Shown piece after piece: positions 7,813 through 15,446 of a stretch of DNA of 42,646 bases. Position 1 is the stretch's first letter; every line of letters starts with the position of its first letter. Origin of the DNA: Marinoscillum sp. (GTDB taxonomy: Bacteria; Bacteroidota; Bacteroidia; Cytophagales; Cyclobacteriaceae); contig JAMWZA010000035.1 in the NCBI GenBank assembly GCA_024305105.1, positions 1 through 42,646 on the forward strand. The letters run 5' to 3'. The position numbers were made by a program, and so were the translations under genes. The notes under the pieces are model-generated. The model did not search any database. It was not told where the DNA came from and worked only from the letters and a program-made list of their open reading frames with translations.

Positions 7813-8427
7813 TTAGAAACATATGGTGTCGAACTCTTCCGGTTCTTCATCCAGGCCATTTATAGATCCACCACATGGGAAACATTGCTCTGGACTTGGG
7901 TCGATTTGTAGACCAAAGGCATTTGAAAAGCACACTAAAACCATAGTGAAACAGTATTGTGATCCTTCTCTACCCTCACCATCAATACATGGCCGTTCTC
8001 TTTCATTAAGAAAGAGACGACAATCTGGGGGAACAGGTTCAAATCCACTGGTTGCCTCAGACTCTTCAGAATTGTAGTAGACGATTCCTTCATTCAAAAA
8101 GATGCTTTGATCTTGGATGTCTGTGATTACCCCAGTGTATTCCTCCTGATCTACAATCTCTATCGCCTGAAAAGCTATTTCTGGATGGTCATCCGCACAC
8201 ACAAATCTGCCATCTATCAGGTTGAATGTATTGTTAACTGCATCTGTGAAGTACAAAGCTCCCGATGTATTGGTGAGTTCTGATGCACTCATTAAACTTA
8301 GAGTTGGATTACCAGGAACTACCTCTGAGGCCACAGCTAATTCAATCTCTGTCGGAGTGGAATCTTCAGTACAAGACACTAAATAAATCAGTGCAAAGAC
8401 CGGTAGGAGTTTTTTTAATTGTTTCAT
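7813..8427 (-). CDS. Cys-containing lipoprotein, tandem paralogue A
   Basis: A 204-residue lipoprotein, first gene of a two-gene reverse unit. The signal peptide ends in YLVSC with the lipid Cys followed by TEDSTPTE, an acidic, surface-export-like stretch. The central region matches the paralogue at 7244: SGALYFTD, DGRFVCADDHP, IAFQAIEI, YTGVITD, IFLNEGIVYYN. The Cys pattern of the C-terminal part (DCRLF, RPCID, QYCFT, LVCFS, QCFPCGG, TICF) differs from its neighbour, so only the core is conserved. Function unknown; the pair looks like a local duplication that has diverged strongly. Confidence 0.75.
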   Translation of the reverse strand: MKQLKKLLPVFALIYLVSCTEDSTPTEIELAVASEVVPGNPTLSLMSASELTNTSGALYFTDAVNNTFNLIDGRFVCADDHPEIAFQAIEIVDQEEYTGVITDIQDQSIFLNEGIVYYNSEESEATSGFEPVPPDCRLFLNERERPCIDGEGREGSQYCFTMVLVCFSNAFGLQIDPSPEQCFPCGGSINGLDEEPEEFDTICF

Positions 8428-8542
8428 AGTGTTATAGTTTTAACACCGAATGTCAACAATTAGGCAATAGCCTGAAATCACTATTTAGTTAAGGGCGATA
8501 TAAAATTAGCTAAAGTGGGTTCTCATTTAGTGAACGATTTGG

Positions 8543-9883
8543 CTACAGCAGCTCATTTGCCAGATTAGCCAGTTCTGATCGCTCGCCTTTCTCTAAAGTA
8601 ATGTGTGCATACATTGGATGATCCTGAATGCGATCAATAAGATAGGACAGGCCATTACTCTGCGAGTCCAGATACGGCGTGTCAATCTGGTAGATATCTC
8701 CTGTGAAAACAATTTTACAGTTTTCGCCAGCTCTGGTGATGATGGTTTTTATTTCATGTGGTGTCAGGTTCTGTGCCTCATCGACTATGAAGAAGATATT
8801 GGACAAACTTCTACCCCTTATGTAAGCCAAAGGAGTGATCATGAGCTTTTCCTGGTTCACCATATCGTTGATGGCTTTAAACTCTTTGTCACTTTCCTTG
8901 TACTGACTTTGGATCAGTTTTAGGTTATCCCAAAGTGGTTCCATATACGGATTGAGCTTGGACTTGATATCTCCAGGCAGGTAACCTATGTCTTTATTGC
9001 TGAGCGGTACTATCGGTCTGGCCAGATAGATTTGTTTAAAATTTCTACGCTGCTCCAAAGCTGAGGCAAGCGCAATGAGTGTTTTACCCGTACCAGCTAC
9101 ACCATTGATTGTTATCAGACGGATGTCTGGATTCATCATCGCATGTATTGCAAATGTTTGCTCAGCGTTTCTTGGTTTAATACCGTGTACGGGCATTTTC
9201 TCCACTTTTTCGATCCGTTTTTCTTCTGCATTATATCTGGACAGAACAGAATTCTTTTCGCTTTTTAGAATGTAGTAGGAGTTGGCAATGGCTTTCTTCC
9301 TAGCTAATACGTTTTTCTTATCCGTAGATCCTTTTTTAAAGATATCGTCAATAACACTGGAGGCAACATCATCCAGCTCATATTTACCCGTATGTAATGT
9401 GCTGACGTTTTTAATTTTACCTGTCTCATAATCTTCCGCCTGTATATCAAGACTTTTCGCTTTCAGCCGGAGGTTAATGTCCTTACTAACGAGTATTACC
9501 TGTCGCTTCTTTTCAACGGCTTTCAGTGCCAGCGCAGCATTAAGAATACTGTGATCATTTTTGCGTTCACCGAAGACTTTGTGTGCATTGACTTCACTAT
9601 CTGTTTCCATCAGCACTTTGAACTTGCCTTTGGTTTTACCGTTTAGCGGGTTCCACTCCTGGAGCATCTTACCGGCGGCCAGTTTGTCTAGCAGTCTTGT
9701 AAACTCTCTCGCTTCAAAATTTTTCGTGTCGTTACCTTTCTTGAAGGTGTCCAACTCTTCCAAAACGGTAATTGGAATCCCAACGTCATGCTCCGCAAAA
9801 TTGAGGATGGAGTCATGCGCATAAAGGATAACAGAAGTGTCTAAAACGAAAATTTTTTTTTCCTTGGTGGTGGTCTTAGCCAT
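8543..9883 (-). CDS. PIN domain-PhoH family ATPase
   Basis: A 446-residue two-domain protein of normal length for the PhoH2/YlaK type. Residues 10-150 are a PIN nuclease domain with acidic residues Asp15 (LDTSVIL), Glu43 (LEELDTF), Asp110 (KNDHSILNA) and Asp134 (SKDINLR). Residues 235-446 are a PhoH P-loop domain with Walker A GVAGTGKT (261-268) and Walker B FFIVDEAQN (364-372). Characterised PhoH2 proteins unwind and cleave RNA in an ATP-dependent way, suggesting a role in RNA turnover. An 84-base gap separates it from the AlbA_2 gene upstream, so co-transcription is possible but not shown. Confidence 0.92.
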   Translation of the reverse strand: MAKTTTKEKKIFVLDTSVILYAHDSILNFAEHDVGIPITVLEELDTFKKGNDTKNFEAREFTRLLDKLAAGKMLQEWNPLNGKTKGKFKVLMETDSEVNAHKVFGERKNDHSILNAALALKAVEKKRQVILVSKDINLRLKAKSLDIQAEDYETGKIKNVSTLHTGKYELDDVASSVIDDIFKKGSTDKKNVLARKKAIANSYYILKSEKNSVLSRYNAEEKRIEKVEKMPVHGIKPRNAEQTFAIHAMMNPDIRLITINGVAGTGKTLIALASALEQRRNFKQIYLARPIVPLSNKDIGYLPGDIKSKLNPYMEPLWDNLKLIQSQYKESDKEFKAINDMVNQEKLMITPLAYIRGRSLSNIFFIVDEAQNLTPHEIKTIITRAGENCKIVFTGDIYQIDTPYLDSQSNGLSYLIDRIQDHPMYAHITLEKGERSELANLANELL

Positions 9884-9967
9884 AGTAGAGAATTGGATGC
9901 AGTGAAAAAGTGGCTTGATGTAATATTGTCAATTTGGAGGTAATATCACATTTAACACCAAAGAATT

Positions 9968-10621
9968 TCAGGAAAAATTATCCACAGCGATAAACCAGTC
10001 CTCTTTCTCTCTTGGGATGATTTTCAGGGTATTGGCAAGCACCATTTGTACCATGGTGGAGGACGCCGCTTTATAGTCCAATCCACTCAATTCTCTAAAT
10101 TCCTGAACTGTGACATGTTCATTGTCATTTAGGTAATTGAATAACAGTTTTTCATTGGTTCCATATTGGAAATGAACATCCTGTGGAGCGTTATTGAACT
10201 TCAGGATTTTTCGAATCTCCGGACTTGCCTGAATGGAGCGATCTTTTACTCGAACGAAGGCTTTGCCGTACCGATGAGACTTTTTCTCAAACGCATAATA
10301 AGGCTTTCTCTCCCCCGGATGGATGTAATAATGCAGCAGGCTCCGCTTTTCTGTCAAAGGGAATTCTTCAAAGTCGAATTCAATTTGTGGCCTGCATAAT
10401 TCTCGAATGGCTTTTTGCAAAATATAATCTTCTTCATCGGCATGCTTGCACCCCACGATAGAACAGTCATCATCTACACCAACAAACAGGTGGCCTCCAC
10501 CAGCATTGGCAAAGGCAATCACCTCTCTGATCACTTTTTCCGGGTGGTTGATTTTGCGTTTGAATTCTACATACTCATTCTCTCCGCCAAAGATCAACCG
10601 TTTGATCTCGTGCATTTCCAT
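9968..10621 (-). CDS. AlbA_2 (Schlafen AAA_4-like) domain protein with C-terminal winged helix
   Basis: A 217-residue protein. Residues 8-125 form the AlbA_2 domain: ENEYVEFKRK, then IAFANAGGGHLFVGVDDD, with the glycine-rich turn and acidic residues typical of this putative nucleic-acid- or nucleotide-binding family. Residues 150-215 (NEKLLFNYLNDNEHVTVQEF, then KAASSTMVQMV) look like a winged helix-turn-helix. Such proteins are usually regulators, and related folds occur in Schlafen-type nucleases, so either role is possible. Its start lies 11 bases after the MoxR-like gene, indicating one operon with the AAA+/VWA pair. An ATG at 10615 is an alternative start. Confidence 0.8.
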   Translation of the reverse strand: MEMHEIKRLIFGGENEYVEFKRKINHPEKVIREVIAFANAGGGHLFVGVDDDCSIVGCKHADEEDYILQKAIRELCRPQIEFDFEEFPLTEKRSLLHYYIHPGERKPYYAFEKKSHRYGKAFVRVKDRSIQASPEIRKILKFNNAPQDVHFQYGTNEKLLFNYLNDNEHVTVQEFRELSGLDYKAASSTMVQMVLANTLKIIPREKEDWFIAVDNFS

Positions 10622-10632
10622 TGATCCAAGGA

Positions 10633-12159
10633 TTAATAGAGGTCTTCATTATTCTCTTCATCGCCGGCACCAGGCATGGAAAACATACTGCTTAACAGGT
10701 CTTTGAACTGCATGCCCTTTTCTAATTTGTGTTTGCTAAGCATGCTGTATTCAGCCAACCCATGAAGAGCAAATTCCATCAAGAATAACTGGAATTCTTT
10801 GGACTGCTTACCATGTTGGTCCACTACCAGATCTTGAAGGCCGGGGATTTGCAAAAGCTCTTTTTCATAATCCTTACTGGTGTAGTCATGAAGCACGTCC
10901 ACCATATTTCCTTTTTCGAACCAATCCGTAATGGATTTATATGGGTTCTTGCCTTCTTTGTTTTTTCGGATTTGCTCAGGATCCGGGAAATACTCGATGA
11001 ACTGCTTTCGGATGGCTTTACCAACTAAGTTTTGCGCCACAATACCTGGTCCCTCTTGCTCTCCTTCGTATACAAGCTCCACTTTTCCAGTGATGGCAGG
11101 AAGTACGCCAACTAGATCAGCGATTCGAATGTGCGTTTGTTTTTCTCCATTGACCAGTCGCCTTCTTTCTGCAGCACTAAAAAGATTTTCATACGCAGAA
11201 ATGGTCAATCGGGCAGACACACCGCTATTGGCATCCACATACTCAGAGTCACGTGCTTCAAAGGCGATTTGCTCAATGAGTGTTTTCATTAAGTCAAACA
11301 CGACTACTGATTCTTTTTGTGTGGTTTCCAGATTCGCCTCCTGCTCTGTAATCTTTTTACCAATCTCAATGGACTTGGGATAGTGGGTGATAATCTGACT
11401 ATCGATTCGATCCTTAAGCGGTGTAACGATGCTACCTCTATTGGTGTAATCTTCCGGATTGGCTGTGAATACAAACTGAACGTCCAGCGGAAGTCGAAGT
11501 TTGAAACCACGAATTTGGATGTCTCCTTCCTGTAGGATATTAAAGAGCGCTACCTGAATACGAGCTTGTAAATCTGGCAATTCGTTAATGACAAATATTG
11601 CTCTATGAGATCTGGGGATTAATCCATAATGAATAACACGTTCATCCGAGTAAGGCAGTTTTAAGCTTGCTGCTTTGATAGGGTCCACATCCCCAATTAG
11701 ATCAGCTATGGTTACATCTGGTGTTGCCAGCTTCTCCGTGTAGCGCTCACTTCTATGCATCCAGCTGATGGGTGTGCTGTCTCCATGCTCGTGGATTTGA
11801 TCTTTTGCATAGCGTGATAGCGGTTTCATTGGATCATCGTTTAAATCCGAACCTTCCACTACCGGAATGTATTCGTCAAGTAGTTCGGTCATCATTCGTG
11901 CGATCCTTGTTTTTGCCTGACCTCTGAGTCCCAGAAAATTAATGTTGTGTTTAGCCAGAATGGCCCGCTCAATATCAGGAATGACGGTGTCCTCATATCC
12001 CCAGATTCCTTCAAACACATTCTTTTTCTGTTGCAGATTTTGGATAAGGTTCTTGCGCAGCTCAGACTTAATGCTGATTGGCTCGTATCCAGTACTTTTT
12101 AATTCGCCAAGCGTCTTGATCTTCAAAAGCTTGTCCGTAGGTATATCCTGATACTTCAT
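10633..12159 (-). CDS. MoxR/magnesium chelatase I-like AAA+ ATPase
   Basis: A 508-residue ATPase. Walker A is GLRGQAKT at residues 77-84. The Walker B-like segment is FVINELPDL at 189-197, with Asn where many AAA+ proteins have Asp but Glu193 kept. FTANPEDYTNRG and LKDRIDSQI follow as sensor-1 and arginine-finger regions. The ELPDL and NPEDYTNRG blocks resemble a ChlI-like MoxR subgroup that usually sits beside VWA-domain genes. MoxR ATPases are thought to act as chaperones that insert cofactors or remodel complexes with a VWA partner, here encoded nine bases upstream. The target complex is unknown. The C-terminal 200 residues are helical and not assigned. Confidence 0.88.
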   Translation of the reverse strand: MKYQDIPTDKLLKIKTLGELKSTGYEPISIKSELRKNLIQNLQQKKNVFEGIWGYEDTVIPDIERAILAKHNINFLGLRGQAKTRIARMMTELLDEYIPVVEGSDLNDDPMKPLSRYAKDQIHEHGDSTPISWMHRSERYTEKLATPDVTIADLIGDVDPIKAASLKLPYSDERVIHYGLIPRSHRAIFVINELPDLQARIQVALFNILQEGDIQIRGFKLRLPLDVQFVFTANPEDYTNRGSIVTPLKDRIDSQIITHYPKSIEIGKKITEQEANLETTQKESVVVFDLMKTLIEQIAFEARDSEYVDANSGVSARLTISAYENLFSAAERRRLVNGEKQTHIRIADLVGVLPAITGKVELVYEGEQEGPGIVAQNLVGKAIRKQFIEYFPDPEQIRKNKEGKNPYKSITDWFEKGNMVDVLHDYTSKDYEKELLQIPGLQDLVVDQHGKQSKEFQLFLMEFALHGLAEYSMLSKHKLEKGMQFKDLLSSMFSMPGAGDEENNEDLY

Positions 12160-12168
12160 TAATTCCTT

Positions 12169-13266
12169 TTAGAGGTTTTTTTTGCGATTTCTTCTGTAAT
12201 CTTCAAATACCAAGTTTCCAAGACCCTTAAGGCTGCTGTAATATGCATTGCCATTGTTTACTTCTGTGAATTCCCTGACAAACTGCTGTAAGTAGGGATC
12301 TGAAGCAATCATAAATGTGGTAATTGGAATATTGATTCGGCGGCACTGAGCTGCCAGGTTGAGTGTTTTGTTTAGGATTTTTGGATCCAGCCCAAAACTA
12401 TTTTTATAATACTTAATTCCTTGTTTCAAGCAAGTGGGTTTGCCATCGGTAATCATAAAAATCTGCTTGTTTTTGTTTTTTCTTCGTCGCAGCAGATCCA
12501 TGGCCAATTCTAATCCAGCCACTGTGTTGGTATGGTATGGACCTACACTTAAATAGGGCAGGTCTTTTATTTCTATCTGCCAGGAGTCGTTCCCAAAAAC
12601 GATCACATCTAGCGTATCCTTTGGATATTTTTTGGTGATCATTTCCGCGAGAGCCATGGCTACTTTTTTAGCCGGTGTGATCCTGTCCTCACCGTATAAG
12701 ATCATGGAGTGACTAATGTCAATCATTAGTACTGTAGAGGTCTGAGTTTTCACCTCACGTTCGCGCACTTCCAGATCATTTTCGGTAAGCATAAAATCAC
12801 CAAAACCATGATTTATTTGAGCGTTTCGAATGCTTTCAGTCAACTCAATTTGCTCAGGACTATCACCAAACTGAAATTCCCTAAAATCTGAACTCAGCTC
12901 ATCTCCCCTTCCGGAATGTTTGGTTTGGTGATCACCTTTTCCAGATTTGCGGAGCTTACCAAAGATTTCTTCCAAAGCACTTTTACGCATGGATTGTTCA
13001 CTTTTAGCGGTGAGCTTAAATTCTCCATCTGGCGTTTTGTCAGAAATGTATCCTTTGGATTTTAGTTCATCAATGAAATCGCCGATTCCATATTCTTCAT
13101 TGGAAATGTTATACTGCTTGTCCAGATTTGTCAACCAGCTCAGGGCTTCACTAACATCACCAGATGTAATGACCATTAATTGCAGGAAGATATTGAGCAA
13201 ATTATCAAATGTATTTTGCTCTGGATTTTTCTCAGGAATGAATTCTGTAAATCTATTTCCAATCAT
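12169..13266 (-). CDS. von Willebrand factor A domain protein, MoxR partner
   Basis: A 365-residue cytoplasmic protein, without signal peptide, first in the reverse unit. Residues 175-350 are a VWA domain with metal-binding MIDAS motif DISHS (183-187), TVAGLELA with the downstream Thr, and MITDGKPT. The N-terminal 150 residues are helical and charged. The gene ends nine bases before the MoxR-like gene. MoxR-VWA pairs of this kind resemble the ChlI/ChlD and RavA/ViaA arrangements, in which the VWA protein presents or recognises the substrate of the ATPase. The natural substrate cannot be read from the sequence. Confidence 0.88.
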   Translation of the reverse strand: MIGNRFTEFIPEKNPEQNTFDNLLNIFLQLMVITSGDVSEALSWLTNLDKQYNISNEEYGIGDFIDELKSKGYISDKTPDGEFKLTAKSEQSMRKSALEEIFGKLRKSGKGDHQTKHSGRGDELSSDFREFQFGDSPEQIELTESIRNAQINHGFGDFMLTENDLEVREREVKTQTSTVLMIDISHSMILYGEDRITPAKKVAMALAEMITKKYPKDTLDVIVFGNDSWQIEIKDLPYLSVGPYHTNTVAGLELAMDLLRRRKNKNKQIFMITDGKPTCLKQGIKYYKNSFGLDPKILNKTLNLAAQCRRINIPITTFMIASDPYLQQFVREFTEVNNGNAYYSSLKGLGNLVFEDYRRNRKKNL

Positions 13267-13414
13267 GATGTGGTCTTTGGTCTTAGTAAACTAAAAAATA
13301 CCAAGAATGATTTCCACTTTTTCAGGATTGATGGAGTTTTTTATCGTATTGGACTAATAAGATTCCTCAGAAATAAAAAATTCATTTTAAATTGGTGTTA
13401 TACCGACTAAAGTT

Positions 13415-13558
13415 ATGCCTGGACACAAGCCAATATTTGCTTCACTGATAGTTGACTTCTACACTTTTTTAAGAGATGGCTTATACAAAGCCATATTAGA
13501 GCCTGGCTCGGCATCTAAGCGGCGTGCCAAACGCATGAAGGACAAAAAGAAAGACTAA
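13415..13558 (+). CDS. Possible 47-residue basic protein
   Basis: A short forward ORF in the 299-base gap between two reverse genes. It encodes MPGHKPIFAS..., a hydrophobic/aromatic middle (LIVDFYTFLRDGLYKAIL), then a very basic tail ending KRMKDKKKD. Its stop lies seven bases before the converging hydroxylase stop. The composition resembles small nucleic-acid- or membrane-associated proteins, but no family is recognised. It could also be spurious; comparison with related genomes would decide. Confidence 0.4.
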   Translation: MPGHKPIFASLIVDFYTFLRDGLYKAILEPGSASKRRAKRMKDKKKD

Positions 13559-13565
13559 TGAATCC

Positions 13566-14180
13566 TTATTTTTTAGGCATGGTGCGGAAGATCACATCCC
13601 AAAAAGGGGACGATACGCCGAATGCATTGTGTGGATCTTTGTAGTGATGAATACCATGATGTACCCAAAGCACTTTGAAAAAGTTTTTTGGTGGCTTAAA
13701 TGCATGCACCATGTAATGTACCCAGAGATAAGAAGCATAACCCATTAGAAATCCGGGTAGAAAGCCGAAGACCATGTTGCCCATAATCACATAGTAAAAC
13801 CCAAAGAACAACGTGCTTAAGATTAAACTGAGTGGTGGTGGCATTGCCAATCTATCTTTGTCTTTAGGGTAGTCATGATGAACACCATGTACCGTGTAGG
13901 CAAATTTCTCTTGTTTTTCAGTCTTTGGCTGAAGGTGAAAAACAAAGCGATGCATGATGTATTCGATCAATGTAAAAGCAAAAAAACCAGCTAAAAACAA
14001 CAGTGGACCATTAACTGCATTGATATATCCATGCTGAAAACCATAGATCATTAAACCCGCAGAAATAACCCCAAACAAAACCAAAGGGATGGCAATGTGT
14101 GTTCTGGTTAGTTTTTCGAGTAGTGGGTTTTGAAATAGTGCTTTAGTGCCTTTTGTATGTGGTTTATTCTTGAGCTCCAT
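13566..14180 (-). CDS. Sterol desaturase / fatty acid hydroxylase family membrane protein
   Basis: A 204-residue integral membrane protein with about four hydrophobic segments. The di-iron histidine clusters are complete: HRFVFH (77-82), HGVHH (98-102), HYMVH (about 155-159) and HHGIHH (174-179). This is the pattern of the fatty acid hydroxylase superfamily, including fatty acid 2-hydroxylases and carotenoid hydroxylases. Its length and N-terminal transmembrane pair resemble the 2-hydroxylase (FA2H/Scs7) core, so lipid hydroxylation is likely; the substrate is inferred. It follows bshA on the same strand at a distance of 77 bases and has its own TAACTTTG promoter-like element. Confidence 0.85.
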   Translation of the reverse strand: MELKNKPHTKGTKALFQNPLLEKLTRTHIAIPLVLFGVISAGLMIYGFQHGYINAVNGPLLFLAGFFAFTLIEYIMHRFVFHLQPKTEKQEKFAYTVHGVHHDYPKDKDRLAMPPPLSLILSTLFFGFYYVIMGNMVFGFLPGFLMGYASYLWVHYMVHAFKPPKNFFKVLWVHHGIHHYKDPHNAFGVSSPFWDVIFRTMPKK

Positions 14181-14222
14181 ACTGATTGAATCGTTCTATT
14201 AGTTGCCTCAGCTTAACTTCCG

Positions 14223-14230
14223 CAAAGTTA
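14223..14230 (-). promoter_or_regulatory. Candidate -7 element (TAACTTTG) for the hydroxylase gene
   Basis: On the reverse strand TAACTTTG fits the TAnnTTTG -7 consensus of the Bacteroidota primary sigma factor, 42 bases ahead of the ATG. No convincing TTTG -33 box was found at the usual distance, so this is a weak call. Confidence 0.35.
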
Positions 14231-14257
14231 ACCTGAAATACCGGAAAATATTATGAT

Positions 14258-15406
14258 TTACGCAATGGTTGAGATGTTGTTTCTAACATTTGCCATTGTT
14301 TGTTGATAAAAGTTGACATAAATGGGTAAAATGTTGGATACGTCAAAATCCTTCGCACGGTTGAGTGCACCTTCTTTAAAATGTGACAAATTTGCTTCAT
14401 CGAGTATATGAATTGCTTTTTTCGCCATATCTTCTACATCTCCAACGTTACAGACAAACCCAGAAGTTCCATCCAGATTTAATTCTGGCAAACCACCGGC
14501 ATTTGATGATATCACAGGTACCTCACATGCCATGGCTTCAAGTGCTGCCAAACCAAAACTTTCTTTCTCTGATGTCATCAAGAAAAGGTCCGCTACTGAG
14601 AGTACTTCCTCTACAGCTTCCAGCTTACCAAGAAACCTCACATCATCGTGATTGCATAGTTTGCGACATAGCTCCTCCATAGGATATCGTTCTGGCCCAT
14701 CGCCTACAAGAAGAAGCTTAGCAGGGAGCACTTTTCGTACCCGGTTAAATACCTCAATGACGTCTTGTACACGCTTTACCTTTCTGAAGTTGGAGGTGTG
14801 AACAATGAGTCGTTCATCTTGCGGACAAATCGCTTTCTTAAAATGATCTTTCTTTTGTTTTTTGAATCGATCAAGGTCAATGAAATTGGGAATTACCTCA
14901 ATGTGTTGAGTGATGTCGAAATGATCTTTGGTGTCTTTCTTTAAGTCACTTGATACAGCAGTCACTCCATCTGATTGATTGATGGAAAAAGTCACCACCG
15001 GTTCATAAGTAGCGTCTTTCCCAACTAGCGTAATGTCTGTCCCGTGTAGCGTGGTGATTACAGGAATGGTAATGCCCTTGGTTTTCAAAATCTGCTTGGC
15101 CATAAAAGCCGCAGAAGCATGAGGAATCGCATAGTGGACATGAAGGATATCAATTTTTTCATGCTCTACCACATCCACCATTTTACTAGCTAATGCCAGC
15201 TCATAGGGAGGATAGTCGAAAAGAGGATAAGACTTCACATTCACCTCATGGTAGTATAGATTTTCACTAAAAAAATCCAATCGGGTGGGTTGAGAATAGG
15301 TGATGAAGTGCACTTCGTGACCTGCTTTAGCTAAAGCTTTACCTAACTCTGTGGCCACTACGCCACTACCACCATAAGTGGGATAACAAACTATGCCTAT
15401 TTTCAT
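14258..15406 (-). CDS. bshA: N-acetyl-alpha-D-glucosaminyl L-malate synthase BshA
   Basis: A 382-residue GT4-family glycosyltransferase. It shows BshA-specific blocks: KIGIVCYPTYGGSGVVATELG at the N-terminus, SQPTRLDFF, HYAIPHASAAF, TLHGTDITLVG, SNFRKVKR, and the C-terminal donor site EKESFGLAALEAMACEVPVI. The enzyme joins UDP-GlcNAc and L-malate in the first step of bacillithiol synthesis, and many Bacteroidota use this thiol. No bshB or bshC is present in the window. Length and start are standard. Confidence 0.93.
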   Translation of the reverse strand: MKIGIVCYPTYGGSGVVATELGKALAKAGHEVHFITYSQPTRLDFFSENLYYHEVNVKSYPLFDYPPYELALASKMVDVVEHEKIDILHVHYAIPHASAAFMAKQILKTKGITIPVITTLHGTDITLVGKDATYEPVVTFSINQSDGVTAVSSDLKKDTKDHFDITQHIEVIPNFIDLDRFKKQKKDHFKKAICPQDERLIVHTSNFRKVKRVQDVIEVFNRVRKVLPAKLLLVGDGPERYPMEELCRKLCNHDDVRFLGKLEAVEEVLSVADLFLMTSEKESFGLAALEAMACEVPVISSNAGGLPELNLDGTSGFVCNVGDVEDMAKKAIHILDEANLSHFKEGALNRAKDFDVSNILPIYVNFYQQTMANVRNNISTIA

Positions 15407-15414
15407 AACGCTCG

Positions 15415-15422
15415 CAAAAGTA
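15415..15422 (-). promoter_or_regulatory. Candidate -7 element (TACTTTTG) for bshA
   Basis: Reverse-strand TACTTTTG matches TAnnTTTG and ends eight bases before the bshA ATG, which would give a very short or leaderless mRNA. A -33 box is not evident. Confidence 0.35.
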
Positions 15423-15446
15423 AACCTGTCTGGTTTCCTTTTGTTC

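Noticed and set aside
8556-8569. TTTGCCAGATTAGC repeats exactly the 14 bases at 7187-7200 (arm of the lipoprotein terminator).
   Set aside because: Here it encodes part of the conserved PhoH C-terminus; only two copies exist and one is coding, so chance is the simplest reading.
12169-13266. MoxR-VWA pair considered as part of a defence ternary system.
   Set aside because: No nuclease effector or phage-defence gene is adjacent; the pair is a common housekeeping arrangement.
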